Of a stretch of 64,000 bases of DNA, positions 30,001 through 39,453 are shown piece by piece. Source of the stretch: Leucobacter sp. L43 (GTDB lineage: Bacteria > Actinomycetota > Actinomycetes > Actinomycetales > Microbacteriaceae). How positions within the stretch are numbered: the stretch's first letter is position 1; the number at the start of each line of letters is the position of its first letter. The notes under the pieces are model-generated. The model did not search any database and was not told the origin of the DNA. It worked only from the letters and a program-made list of their open reading frames with translations. The stretch lies in contig NZ_JAENJG010000001.1 of the NCBI RefSeq assembly GCF_016597785.1, positions 1,116,001 to 1,180,000 of the forward strand, given 5' to 3'. A program made the translations under genes and the position numbers.

Positions 30001-30894
30001 CGGTTCGTTCCCGCAGACCGCAGCGAGCACGGGTGACGTCAGGTCCTTCGCGTCGGCCACCATCGACTGGGCTACATTGTGGAACGACGAGACGACGAGG
30101 CGCGGCTGCACCACGAACCCCGGCACCCCGGCCGCCATCTGCCGCAACCGATCGATCACGGGCTGGGGCTTGAAGACGCCCTCCGACTGCGACAGCTCGA
30201 TGAGGGAGCGCGCATCGACGCTGATGCCGAACTGCTCGCGCATCGCGCGGATCAACTCGGAGTTCACCACGGGGAACTGCTTCAGCTTGAGCTCGAAGTC
30301 ACGACCGTAGCGACGGATGGCGAGCGGGCGGAGCAGCACCGGCGCGCAGAACTCTTCGCCCTCGAATTCCCACTTCGCGATCCCGACACCCAGGTTGACG
30401 GTCTCGAGCCCACGGACGGTGCGCATCTCGATCGCCTTGTCGGTGACTCGGCCGGCGGCCTTGCGGGCGTGCCGCAGGGCGAGATCGTCACGGATGAGCG
30501 CGGAGAGGAGGATCTTATTGCCCGTAATGAACTGCGGGAGCCCGCCGGGGTGGGTCGTCGAGAGCTCGATGCGGTTGAACGGTCGATCATCGAAGTGCAG
30601 CAGGGCGTTCTTCCCGCCGATGCTGGCGAGCTCGCGCCGCCAGTCGGCGTGCTCGTCGGCGTACACGTCGACGAGCGATACCGGTCCGCTCAGCTCGGCT
30701 GCGAGGTCGGGCTCATCACGGGGCGCCGGGGAAGGCGCCTTGGCGAGCGCGCCCTCGTTCACCGGCTGCTCCGCGACGTTCTGCGTCTGCGCCGCCGCTT
30801 CCGAGTCCACGCCGTTCGCGCGCGTGGAAGATGACTCGGCGCTCTCCGCGCCGCGGCCCTTTTCAGGTCGCCGTAACCGATCTACACTCCACAC
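27049..30894 (-). CDS. Large SF1 (UPF1/DNA2-like) helicase-related protein with degenerate ATPase motifs and C-terminal nuclease-like domain
   Basis: Protein of 1,281 residues. After a disordered head (about 75 residues) come a conserved N-terminal domain, a first RecA-like domain near residue 350, a long helical insertion (about 400-860), a second RecA-like part (TLTRSYRAGGEDLTNLVNSR; LLAVAMTRARRAMTIVS) and a C-terminal MTES_1575/Vsr-like domain (LRPAVLRRLGWHYHRVQSFD). The Walker A reads LPGTGGTQT, with Gly where Lys should be (residue 356), and motif II reads VVVDAGATT, without the Glu of DEA (residue 880). ATP hydrolysis is therefore doubtful. GTG 30894 is 6 nt after a TAGGGT box. Overlaps the next small gene by 4 nt. 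Confidence 0.7.
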   Translation of the reverse strand: MWSVDRLRRPEKGRGAESAESSSTRANGVDSEAAAQTQNVAEQPVNEGALAKAPSPAPRDEPDLAAELSGPVSLVDVYADEHADWRRELASIGGKNALLHFDDRPFNRIELSTTHPGGLPQFITGNKILLSALIRDDLALRHARKAAGRVTDKAIEMRTVRGLETVNLGVGIAKWEFEGEEFCAPVLLRPLAIRRYGRDFELKLKQFPVVNSELIRAMREQFGISVDARSLIELSQSEGVFKPQPVIDRLRQMAAGVPGFVVQPRLVVSSFHNVAQSMVADAKDLTSPVLAAVCGNEPAKRQLAATYRPVSATPPDERSPDTDRTLYDADAEQDDVLAQIDAGHSLVVHTLPGTGGTQTVVNAIGNLVRAGKRVLVVSPRRATLDGITHRLARVGLAGLSVSPRRLRRNLVESISRNENARTEQLRDVDEALVRLRGVLLDYQTALSAPDERFGVSPLDALRRLTALSLEERPPSTTVRLDDQALGQLTLDRSSVAEALTEVARLGQFQYGPEDSPWYGVSFSTTEEARSAYGTAVDLAESQLPRLISMSNELIGQTSMRPYETIAELGVYLRLLMGIRETLDRFTPEVYDRSLTEVIAAHAPRGDDEMSAANKRRLRKLAREYVRPGVHISDMYSRLVQIQQQRVLWQRYTTVVGARPEVPLGISDVVVAFQSAYQDLDALDRVLGTTADADRLKTQSLARLASRISDLARESEVLQNIQERTAIVERMRSAHLEPLLDDLSARHVPAEDVADELELAWWQSALERMLQSNEALLSANTSVIERLEADFRLVDDAHAGANGALLAASLADSWRIAVLDFKQEALAMREALRSGYVSPQSLAQRAPNLLGVLAPVWTMSPYEVAMLPDSMRFDAAVVVDAGATTLAENLGAIRRADQVIAFGDTMTQTPSHFDIAVGASDEEREAVDADALHRSSAFAQLGEVLPTLTLTRSYRAGGEDLTNLVNSRFYGGAIQSLPWAGSFLNHSSLTYEFVRGGQGLPDQQTGAVESTDAEVERVVQLVLQHASDRSGESLMVITASERHAVRVYQAVLQAFSKFPQYRDFLLGERAEPFAVLTLEQATAQSRDRVIFSIGFGRTPHGRVLSNFGGLGRPGGERLLAVAMTRARRAMTIVSCFKPEDLDRARIKHGVVELAELLAFEHPEPEAPSLPAERDPMLGELADRLAALGLTVAMDYRGAIPLAASLEDRAIAIDLDLGAAGDYRGDSLRDTLRLRPAVLRRLGWHYHRVQSFDLFADPDEVALRIARIVGYDAGEGAAGSDRA

Positions 30895-30911
30895 ACCGCC
30901 ACCCTACGCAG

Positions 30912-30945
30912 AACTCCCGGGAATCCGCGCTGATTCCCCGGAGTT
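30912..30945 (-). terminator. Hairpin after the uracil permease gene
   Basis: 14-bp stem with one mismatch (30912-30925 with 30932-30945) and a 6-nt loop, between the permease stop and the next promoter. Confidence 0.55.
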
Positions 30946-30963
30946 TCGCGGCGCGTCGCCGTC

Positions 30964-32304
30964 TCAGTCGCGCGTTGCGCCCGTCACGACAGGATCAGCC
31001 ACCTGCACTTCACCGCCGCGCAGCTTCGCGAGCCCGCGCATGAGGTGGTAGACGGCCACAGCGGCGATCGTTCCGAGCGCGATGCCGTTGAAGAGCACCG
31101 ACCCGACCTGGAGGGTGAAGTCCGCGATCCCGACGATGAGGGGCACTGCGGCCGAGAACTGATTGATCGGCTTCGAGAAGTCGACGCCGTTATCGATCCA
31201 GATCTTCACTCCGATGAGGCCGATGAGGCCGTAGAGCGCGACCGTCACACCGGCGAGCACACCGGAGGGCACCGAGAAGATGAGCTCTCCGACCTTCGGA
31301 GAGAAGCTCAGCAGCACCGCGAAGAGCCCGGCGACCCAGTAGGCGGCAGTGGAGTAGACGCGCGTGGCGGCCATGACGCCGATGTTCTCGCCGTACGTGG
31401 TCGTGCCAGATCCTCCCCCGAACCCGGCCAGCATCGTCGACACCCCGTCGGCGAGCAGCGCGCGCCCGGTGAGCGGATCGAGATCCCGTTTCACCATGAG
31501 CCCGACACTCTTGACGTGGCCGACGTTCTCCGCGATCAGCACGAGCACGACCGGCAGGAACGCTGGGAGCAGGCCCCAGAGCGTCGGATCGGCGAACGGG
31601 TTGCCGACCGCATGGAACGACGGCAGACCGAGCCACGGGGCATCGCCGACCTTCGAGAAGTCGATCTCCCCCATGAGGGCCGCAGCGACGTAGCCGACGA
31701 CCATGCCGAGCACGATGGAGAGACGGCCGAGCAGCCCGCGGAACAGCACCGTGATGAGCAGCACCGCGGTGATCGTGATGAGCGCTACCCACCCGGAGAG
31801 CTCTGTGGCGTTCCAGTTGTTCTTCACGGCGGGCGCGAGGTTGAAGCCGATGAGGGCGACGATGGCTCCCATCACCACCGGCGGCATCAGCGCGTTGATC
31901 CATCGAGAACCGAAGCGGTGCACGATCAGTCCGACGATGGCCATGAGCACGCCGATGGCGAGGATGCCGAACGATGCCCGGCCGAGATCCGGATTCTCGG
32001 GATCGCCGCCGGCGGTCGCGGCGAGAATCGGCGCGATGAACGCGAACGAGGAGCCGAGGTAGCTCGGCAGGCGATTACCGGTGATCAGCAGGAAGAGCAG
32101 CGTGCCCAGCCCTGAGAAGAAGAGCGTGGCGGTGGGGCTGAAACCCGTCAGCAGCGGCACCAGGAACGTGGCGCCGAACATGGCGACGACGTGCTGCGCT
32201 CCGAACCCGATGGTACGCAGCCAGCTCAACCGCTCCTCGGGGAGGACGATCGCTTCCGGGGCGACATGCGTGCCGTCTCCGTGCTGCTTCCAGGTCAATG
32301 CCAT
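30964..32304 (-). CDS. uraA: Uracil/xanthine permease (NCS2 family)
   Basis: Proton-coupled nucleobase importer of 446 residues with about 14 helices. Family features: FGAQHVVAMFGATFLVP near the N-terminus, LPSYLGSSFAFIAP, the central AENVGHVKSVGLMVKRDLDP and the helix-10 motif GGGSGTTTYGENIGVMAATR with the conserved Glu. These fit UraA/PyrP more than xanthine-specific members. Start ATG 32304 with ribosome site TGAGGAG; a TAGGAT -10 box (32376-32381) gives a 65-nt leader. No pyrimidine genes are adjacent. Confidence 0.9.
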   Translation of the reverse strand: MALTWKQHGDGTHVAPEAIVLPEERLSWLRTIGFGAQHVVAMFGATFLVPLLTGFSPTATLFFSGLGTLLFLLITGNRLPSYLGSSFAFIAPILAATAGGDPENPDLGRASFGILAIGVLMAIVGLIVHRFGSRWINALMPPVVMGAIVALIGFNLAPAVKNNWNATELSGWVALITITAVLLITVLFRGLLGRLSIVLGMVVGYVAAALMGEIDFSKVGDAPWLGLPSFHAVGNPFADPTLWGLLPAFLPVVLVLIAENVGHVKSVGLMVKRDLDPLTGRALLADGVSTMLAGFGGGSGTTTYGENIGVMAATRVYSTAAYWVAGLFAVLLSFSPKVGELIFSVPSGVLAGVTVALYGLIGLIGVKIWIDNGVDFSKPINQFSAAVPLIVGIADFTLQVGSVLFNGIALGTIAAVAVYHLMRGLAKLRGGEVQVADPVVTGATRD

Positions 32305-32422
32305 CGGGGCTCCTCAGGGGTTCCGGATCGCGAAGAGCCGCACGGCCACCCCTTCGAGCGCACAGCCAAGCACATATCCTAGTGCTCAGCGAGCGCTCAG
32401 CTTTCCATGGGCCGGGGTTCCC

Positions 32423-32812
32423 CTACGCGTCCGACCCGGCGGCGACGTACACCTTGCGAATGTGGTCGGCGACCGTCCAACGCGTCCGCGTTCCAGCGAC
32501 GAGCCGCATGACGTCTCCTGCGGCCACCTCGACGACGCGACCGGACTCCTCCGGCGAACCGGGCACCTCGAGCAGCTCGATCGAAGCGCCGCCGCTCAGC
32601 ACGACGAAGATCTCGTCGACCTCGGTGTCGGTGACGGTTCCGCCGCGGAGCTCCCAGATGCCGATCTCGGCGTCGCCGATGAGCCCGAGCTCCGCGATGC
32701 CCTGTTTCGGGCTGCCTGCCACGGTGTCTTCGGCGTCCACCGGATCGAGTGCGACATCGACCCGGGCGCCCTGCACGGAGACGTTGCGGCCGTCGGGAAG
32801 CAGCGCGTTCAC
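32423..32812 (-). CDS. Cupin-domain protein
   Basis: Single cupin barrel of 129 residues. The first cupin motif is altered (EIGIWELRGGTVTDTEVDEI has no clear His pair, with Glu and Asp remaining), and the second is GDVMRLVAGTRTRW, so metal binding is uncertain. It resembles the small cupins of the (S)-ureidoglycine aminohydrolase-like or DUF861 group that accompany amine oxidoreductases. GTG 32812 overlaps the stop of the FAD oxidoreductase, so it is translated with it and may act on its product. Confidence 0.8.
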   Translation of the reverse strand: MNALLPDGRNVSVQGARVDVALDPVDAEDTVAGSPKQGIAELGLIGDAEIGIWELRGGTVTDTEVDEIFVVLSGGASIELLEVPGSPEESGRVVEVAAGDVMRLVAGTRTRWTVADHIRKVYVAAGSDA

Positions 32813-34233
32813 GAGTCGAACCCGAATCCGACGGCGTCCATCGTCTTCAGGAAGAGATTCCGCTTGCCGCCGTTGTGGTCGGCGCGGTCGAAGGACCAGC
32901 GGAAGAGGTTGACGCCGATCGACGCCGCCGGCTCCGGCGGGAAGGGCAGCGGCATCTGCTTCACCATCTCGAGCTCGGTGCGCTCAGTGACGCGGCCCTC
33001 GAAGCGATCCACCATGACTTCCGCCGCGAAGTGCGTCGCGCCCACGCCGAGGCCGGTGAATCCGGACACGTACTGCACCCTGCCGCCGTGCGCCTGCCCG
33101 AAGAACGCGCAGAACCGGGTGCTCGAGTCGATCGCTCCGGCCCACCGATGGGAGAACTTGACGCCTGCGAGCTGGGGGAACGTCGTGAAGAAGTGACTCG
33201 CGAGCTTCCGATGGCTCTCCATGCGGTCTTCGTACTCCCGCTTGATGCGGCCGCCCGCGTGATACACCGCGTCGTAGCCTCCCCAGAGAATGCGGTTGTC
33301 CTTCGTGAGCCTCGAGTAGTGGAACTGGTTCGCGAGGTCTGAGAGCCCCTCTCGCCCCTCCCATCCGATCGATGCCAACTGCTCGTCGGTGAGCGGCTCC
33401 GTCATCAGCACGTAGTCGTAGACCGGAATCGTGTGGAAGCGGTAGCGCTTCAACAGTGACGGGAACACGTTGGTGCACAGCGCGACGCGCTCTGCGACGA
33501 CGGCGCTGCCGTTCGCGATGGTCAGGCGAATCGGCTCTTCGGCAGAACCCTCGAGCTTCTCCACCGGGGAGCCCTCGTAGATCTCGACGCCGATCGAGGC
33601 GGCGTGCCGTGCGAGTTCGAGCGCGAGTTTCGCGGGATGGATGTTCGCATTCTCGCTCGGCGAGAACTCACCGCCGAGGAAGGTCGGCGAGGCGATGCGC
33701 CGCTGCACGGCTTCCTGATCGAGGGTGACGACGTGCTCGTCCTCGCTCTCGCCGAGCCAGTCGAGCTGGTAGGCCTCGTTCGCCACCGACAGGGCGCCGT
33801 TGCGCTCGAAGTCGACATCGAGATTGTGCTCGTTCACGAAGCGCTCGATCGCGTCGAGGTTCTCGTAGCCGATGCGACGGAGCGTGCCTGTCTCGTTCGG
33901 CCACCGCGATTCCGCGTTGGGCTCGCCGTGCGTGATGCTCGCCTCGCAGAACCCGCCGTTGCGACCGGAGGCCGCCCAGCCGACCCGAACCGCCTCGATG
34001 AGCACGACACGGCGATCCGGGTGCTCGGTCTTGAGCTTGATCGCCGTCCACAGCCCGGAGAATCCACCTCCGACCACGGCGTCGTCGACCTGCTGGTCTC
34101 CGCTGAGCTCGGGGTGCCTCGGAGCCTGCGCCTCCACGTCATCCGTCCAGAAGCAGGAGAACTTCGTGTCGGCGAGCGAGTCGTCGATCACTTTCGTGTC
34201 GGGCGTGCGGGTTTCAAAAATGGTGGGGTGCAT
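32809..34233 (-). CDS. FAD-dependent oxidoreductase, DAO/PuuB-like
   Basis: Flavoenzyme of 474 residues likely oxidising an amine or amino acid. The dinucleotide-binding motif DDAVVGGGFSGLWTAIKLK is near residue 55, followed by ASGRNGGFCEAS, a DAO-superfamily FAD contact, and a C-terminal GFTGLGVGATHFAAEVMVD that closes the FAD site. The order of motifs is that of gamma-glutamylputrescine oxidase-like proteins. First gene of a two-gene unit with the cupin. The 175-nt upstream gap is AT-rich and holds a TAGATT box (34308-34313). Substrate unknown. Confidence 0.82.
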   Translation of the reverse strand: MHPTIFETRTPDTKVIDDSLADTKFSCFWTDDVEAQAPRHPELSGDQQVDDAVVGGGFSGLWTAIKLKTEHPDRRVVLIEAVRVGWAASGRNGGFCEASITHGEPNAESRWPNETGTLRRIGYENLDAIERFVNEHNLDVDFERNGALSVANEAYQLDWLGESEDEHVVTLDQEAVQRRIASPTFLGGEFSPSENANIHPAKLALELARHAASIGVEIYEGSPVEKLEGSAEEPIRLTIANGSAVVAERVALCTNVFPSLLKRYRFHTIPVYDYVLMTEPLTDEQLASIGWEGREGLSDLANQFHYSRLTKDNRILWGGYDAVYHAGGRIKREYEDRMESHRKLASHFFTTFPQLAGVKFSHRWAGAIDSSTRFCAFFGQAHGGRVQYVSGFTGLGVGATHFAAEVMVDRFEGRVTERTELEMVKQMPLPFPPEPAASIGVNLFRWSFDRADHNGGKRNLFLKTMDAVGFGFDS

Positions 34234-34408
34234 GGATTCCTCGTCCTCGATGTCCGTCTCGATCCTCGCACACTCCGGCTGAGGTGTACACCATCATTCG
34301 TGAAGTGAATCTACGCGATCCGGCAAATTCTCACCGAATGCGCTCGATTCCGCAATCGAGATGGCAATATCACTGCGAAATCAGCAAACGCTTGCAGCAG
34401 CTCCCTGC

Positions 34409-34627
34409 TCAGGACCGGTCAGCCGGCGGCTTCATGATGGCACCCGTCGCGAGCCCCATCGCGAGACCGGCCGGAAGCCAGAGCCAGAACTGCGTCAGCG
34501 CGCCGAGCACCACGCCCATGATCAGCCCCATGACGAGCCCGACGATGATCTGTTTGCGTCGCGCGCCGGGCGACGGCGGCTCGGATGGCGATCTGTCGCG
34601 ATCGCCTCGATCCGGGGTGTTCCTCAT
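34409..34627 (-). CDS. Small two-helix membrane protein
   Basis: Protein of 72 residues with a charged, Arg/Pro-rich head (about 25 residues) and two glycine- and methionine-rich membrane helices (IIVGLVMGLIMGVVLGALT; LWLPAGLAMGLATGAIM). Its ATG overlaps the stop of the CYTH gene in ATGA, implying coupled translation. No family recognised. The G-x3-G and M-rich helices could oligomerise. Confidence 0.65.
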   Translation of the reverse strand: MRNTPDRGDRDRSPSEPPSPGARRKQIIVGLVMGLIMGVVLGALTQFWLWLPAGLAMGLATGAIMKPPADRS

Positions 34628-35358
34628 TCTGCAGCTCCTTCGGTTCGGGAATCAGCGCGCGCATCAGCAGCGGCTCGATCCGCCCGGTCGAGTGCTTCGA
34701 GCGCGACGATCCGATCCGCGCCAGCACCCGAACGTCGCGCCGCGTCGACGAGGCGGCCCGTTGCGCGCGCGATCTTCGCCAGACTGAGCGACGGCGCCGC
34801 CCCTGCGGCGAGCAGCACAGGTTCGACGACGTCGAGAGCGCTGGCCGGGGCACCGGGAAGAAGTTCGGCCTCCCACTCGCGCCAGGCGCGCGCGACACCC
34901 TCGACACGGTCGAACGCCTCGACTCGATCATCCGCGAGCTCGACGAGCTCTGCACCGGCGGCGTCGCTGAGCACGACGACGGTGCGCTCCGTGCTGAGCT
35001 CAGCGATCGGCGCGACCGCGTCTGCCGCACCGCCGATCCGCTCACGCAGCTCCGAACGCACTCCCTCGGGCATGGCGTCGCTCAGCGGCCAGAAGAGCTC
35101 CCGCACACCATCCTCACCCCGTTGCTTCAGGTGCCACCCCGCATCCGACCCGCCGCGCCGCACGCGCAGCGCGAGCCCGCGCCTCGCGAGATCTGAATCG
35201 CTCGTGTCGAAATAGATCGCTGAGAGCTCGTAGGTGATCGGCGCCGCGGCACGCAGCCCCGCCTCTTCGAACGCCGCATCGGGAGGCAGCAGGAGATCCG
35301 CCGCGACATCGTACTTGCGCTCGACTTCGAGCGATTGCTGACCGGCGTTCTGACTCAT
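34624..35358 (-). CDS. CYTH-domain protein (possible triphosphate-processing enzyme)
   Basis: Protein of 244 residues opening with the CYTH signature ExExK (EVERKY), followed by IYFDTSDSDLARRGLALRVR and WHLKQRG strands of a triphosphate tunnel. CYTH enzymes hydrolyse inorganic triphosphate or thiamine triphosphate or make cAMP. Residues after about 200 form an Ala-rich helix instead of a CHAD domain, so the protein is a stand-alone CYTH form. A TAGACT box (35365-35370) is 6 nt before ATG 35358: leaderless. Activity cannot be specified from sequence. Confidence 0.8.
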   Translation of the reverse strand: MSQNAGQQSLEVERKYDVAADLLLPPDAAFEEAGLRAAAPITYELSAIYFDTSDSDLARRGLALRVRRGGSDAGWHLKQRGEDGVRELFWPLSDAMPEGVRSELRERIGGAADAVAPIAELSTERTVVVLSDAAGAELVELADDRVEAFDRVEGVARAWREWEAELLPGAPASALDVVEPVLLAAGAAPSLSLAKIARATGRLVDAARRSGAGADRIVALEALDRADRAAADARADSRTEGAAE

Positions 35359-35471
35359 TCCTACAGTCTATGTCGCCGCTCTCGCACGGATCGGAGAGCC
35401 TCGTCGAACGGGTCGTCCGGCTGCTGGTGCGCCCGATGGATCGCGCATCGCGCCGGCGTTACACTGTGCGG

Positions 35472-36053
35472 GTGTCCGAGTCACCCGAGCCGCGAGCGAC
35501 AACCGTGCCACCCGAGTTCGTCGCCGCGGTCGAGCGCGCGCGGGCCGCGTGCAGCGCGACCGCGCAACGCCTCGCGGCATCGAGGGTTCCGCGGGAGTTC
35601 TTGGCGGAGTACGTGCCACCCCGCCGCGGCTTCTTGCGCATGAAACCGGGATTGATGCGTCCGATCGGCGAGGTCTGGCGCATCGGATCGTTGCTACTCG
35701 CCGACTCGGGTTCGCTCTACGGGCTCGGACAGGCGACACGCGCCGCGGAGCGCGGGCGCCCTGGCTACCAGTCGGTCTCCCGGGAGGAGCGGCGGGAGAT
35801 CGCCGCCGCCGCGCTGCGCGGCGGGTATGCCGTCGGGGAGGCCGTCAACTTCGACGCGACGCCCATCCCACTCGACGCCGATACGCCAGCGACTCATTCG
35901 GCGCTTTCGGGTGACGGACTCCTCGGCTACGCCTCCGGAGAGATCCGCGTGCGATGGAAGGCCGGCGCACCCCTCTCGGGTGCACCGGCCCTCAGCTCGT
36001 TTCTCACCGAACGCGCGGACCTGCTGATCAATCCGCCCTTCAGCGGCGGATGA
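35472..36053 (+). CDS. Conserved protein of unknown function with RGFLRMKPGLMRPIGEVWR motif
   Basis: Soluble protein of 193 residues. Its middle is strongly patterned: EYVPPRRGFLRMKPGLMRP, IGEVWRIGSLLLADSGSLYG, ATRAAERGRPGYQSVSREER and an end with RADLLINPPFSGG. Similar proteins seem common in Microbacteriaceae, but I know no function. The start is GTG 35472, 6 nt after a TACACT box (35460-35465); an in-frame ATG at 35370 lies upstream of this promoter and within the CYTH promoter region. Divergent from the CYTH gene. Confidence 0.65.
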   Translation: MSESPEPRATTVPPEFVAAVERARAACSATAQRLAASRVPREFLAEYVPPRRGFLRMKPGLMRPIGEVWRIGSLLLADSGSLYGLGQATRAAERGRPGYQSVSREERREIAAAALRGGYAVGEAVNFDATPIPLDADTPATHSALSGDGLLGYASGEIRVRWKAGAPLSGAPALSSFLTERADLLINPPFSGG

Positions 36054-36079
36054 TCGCCCCTCGGTCGCGCCGCTCGTAG

Positions 36080-37989
<1,910 letters not shown>

Positions 37990-37997
<8 letters not shown>

Positions 37998-38481
37998 GCC
38001 TCAGTCCACCACCGGCGGCGTGCCCCTCCCCGACGGAGCACTCCGCTCACTCGTCTACTCGAGCGAGGCGGTCTCCCGCTTCTACCAGGCCGACCTCGAT
38101 CAGCTCCTGCTCGAAGCGCGGGCGCACAACGCGGCGGCCGGCATCACCGGCATCCTGCTCTACCGGAACGATCAGTTCATCCAGTTCCTCGAGGGCCCCC
38201 CAGAAGCGGTCGACGCTCTCACCGAACGCATCCGGCGGGATGCGCGCCACACCAACGTGCGCGTGCTCATCGACGAGTTCACGCTCGAACGGCAGTTCGA
38301 CGACTGGACGATGGGATACCAGCCGTTGAAGAACCAGTCGTCCTCGGCTCTTCCCGGATTCCGGGACTCATTCGCCGACATCGCCGCTGCACCCGACGAG
38401 TTCACCACCGGTCGCGCAGCGAAAGAGCTCGCCCTGTGGTTCCGCGTGCGGGCCGGAAAGCCCTCGCGGACCGCCGCCTAA
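37990..38481 (+). CDS. BLUF-domain blue-light sensor (short form)
   Basis: Flavin-binding photoreceptor of 163 residues. The BLUF domain spans about residues 17-112 and keeps the key residues of AppA-type domains with an offset of +2: Tyr23 (in LVYSSEA), Asn47 (RAHNAAAGITGILLY), Gln65 (FIQFLEGPPEAV), Trp106 and Met108 (DDWTMGY). The remaining 50 residues form a short helical cap without an effector domain, so it must signal through a partner. TTG 37990 has a good ribosome site (AGAAGGGG); GTG 38020 would leave too little before the first strand. Confidence 0.88.
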
Positions 38482-38577
38482 CCACGCCTTCCGCGGTGCG
38501 CAGCCCCTTCGAGCTTCACAGCGCGGAGGGGCTGTACTTCTGCCACGGCGCCTCCCCCGTTCCGATGCGCGCCTTCC

Positions 38578-38637
38578 GCTGCTCGACTGCTTCGCTGCTC
38601 GACTGCTTCGCTGCTCGACTGCTCCGCTGCTTCGCCC
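38578..38637 (+). repeat. 16-bp tandem repeat, three copies plus a partial
   Basis: GCTGCTCGACTGCTTC at 38578-38593 and 38594-38609, a third copy with one change at 38610-38625, and a partial copy GCTGCTTCGCC after it. It lies in the 239-nt gap after the BLUF gene. Confidence 0.8.
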
Positions 38638-38720
38638 AGCACCTCAGCATTTCCCCCTCGCGGGGGATGTGCCCTATTCGGCGCCACCGTAGATTCGTGA
38701 GCACCACGAATGGAGGGCAC

Positions 38721-39062
38721 ATGGACGAGAACCACTCGAAACCCGCAGCGCAAGACGAGCACACCGGTCTTGCGATCGGCATGTCGCTCGGCGTGAGCCT
38801 CGGCGTCGTACTCGGAATCACGCTCGACAACCTCGCCTTGTGGTTAGGGGTCGGGATCGCACTCGGCCTTGTGGCCGGCATGTTCGTCGACGAGAACCGC
38901 AAAAAGCGCACTGCGGCGGGGCCGGTGAAAACCCTCGACGGGTCGACGTTCACGCTCATCGCGCGGAAGCACCCGGAGCCGGGACAGCGCAGCCACTACT
39001 GGTTGGGCGACAACGGCCAGGAGATCGAGCTCACCGACGCGGAAGCAGCAGAGTTGCTCTGA
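38721..39062 (+). CDS. Small membrane protein of unknown function
   Basis: Protein of 113 residues with two glycine-rich helices (about 16-55: LAIGMSLGVSLGVVLGITL; LWLGVGIALGLVAGMFV) and a C-terminal soluble part with TFTLIARKHPEPGQRSHYWL and DNGQEIELTDAEAAELL. ATG 38721 with ribosome site GGAGGG; an in-frame extension up to 38436 overlaps the BLUF gene and is rejected. A TAGATT box (38690-38695) and a 7-bp inverted repeat ATTCGTG/CACGAAT (38693-38711) precede it. The first half resembles the 72-residue protein at 34.4 kb. Confidence 0.65.
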   Translation: MDENHSKPAAQDEHTGLAIGMSLGVSLGVVLGITLDNLALWLGVGIALGLVAGMFVDENRKKRTAAGPVKTLDGSTFTLIARKHPEPGQRSHYWLGDNGQEIELTDAEAAELL

Positions 39063-39159
39063 GCGTCTGAGCCCAGCGGGCCGCTGCGCGGTGGGCGGCC
39101 GCGCGGTGGGCGGCTGCCCGACGAGCGGCGGCCCGGCGCCCTGAGCAGCCGGGAAAGGG

Positions 39160-39232
39160 TGCCCCGGATAGGAATCGAACCTACGACACCTTCTTTAGGA
39201 GAGAAGTGCTCTATCCACTGAGCTACCGGGGC
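39160..39232 (-). tRNA. tRNA-Arg (anticodon CCU)
   Basis: Acceptor GCCCCGG pairs with CCGGGGC, anticodon loop CTCCTAA (CCU), T-arm GTAGG-TTCGATT-CCTAT. CCA not encoded. A TAGAAT -10 box lies at 39258-39263 on the minus strand. Confidence 0.95.
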
Positions 39233-39315
39233 GCTGGGCCGGAAAGCGGCCCATGCGATTCTAGCGCACGGACGCCCTGAGAGTCCCCCGCGCCCCACCT
39301 GGGAGCGGGGTCACT

Positions 39316-39349
39316 CTTCGTGCGTGTCGACCATGCAACACGCACGAAG
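39316..39349. terminator. 12-bp hairpin upstream of the tRNA-Arg promoter
   Basis: CTTCGTGCGTGT (39316-39327) pairs perfectly with ACACGCACGAAG (39338-39349), loop 10 nt; second of two hairpins after the NlpC/P60 gene. Confidence 0.45.
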
Positions 39350-39407
39350 ATCGACCCCCCTCGCAGATTGGAAGGGGTGCGTTCGGCTAGGCGGGCGCGA
39401 ACACGCA

Positions 39408-39437
39408 AAACGGGCGAGGTCGAAACCCCGCCCGTTT
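39408..39437 (-). terminator. Terminator of the NlpC/P60 gene
   Basis: 12-bp stem with one mismatch (39408-39419 with 39426-39437), 6-nt loop, read on the minus strand and followed by TTTTGCGTGTT. Confidence 0.7.
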
Positions 39438-39453
39438 GCACAAACGAATCGAC

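Noticed and set aside
28693-30036. Plus-strand frame of 447 codons inside the helicase-like gene
   Set aside because: Shadow; composition is Arg/Glu/His-rich and no promoter or family match exists.
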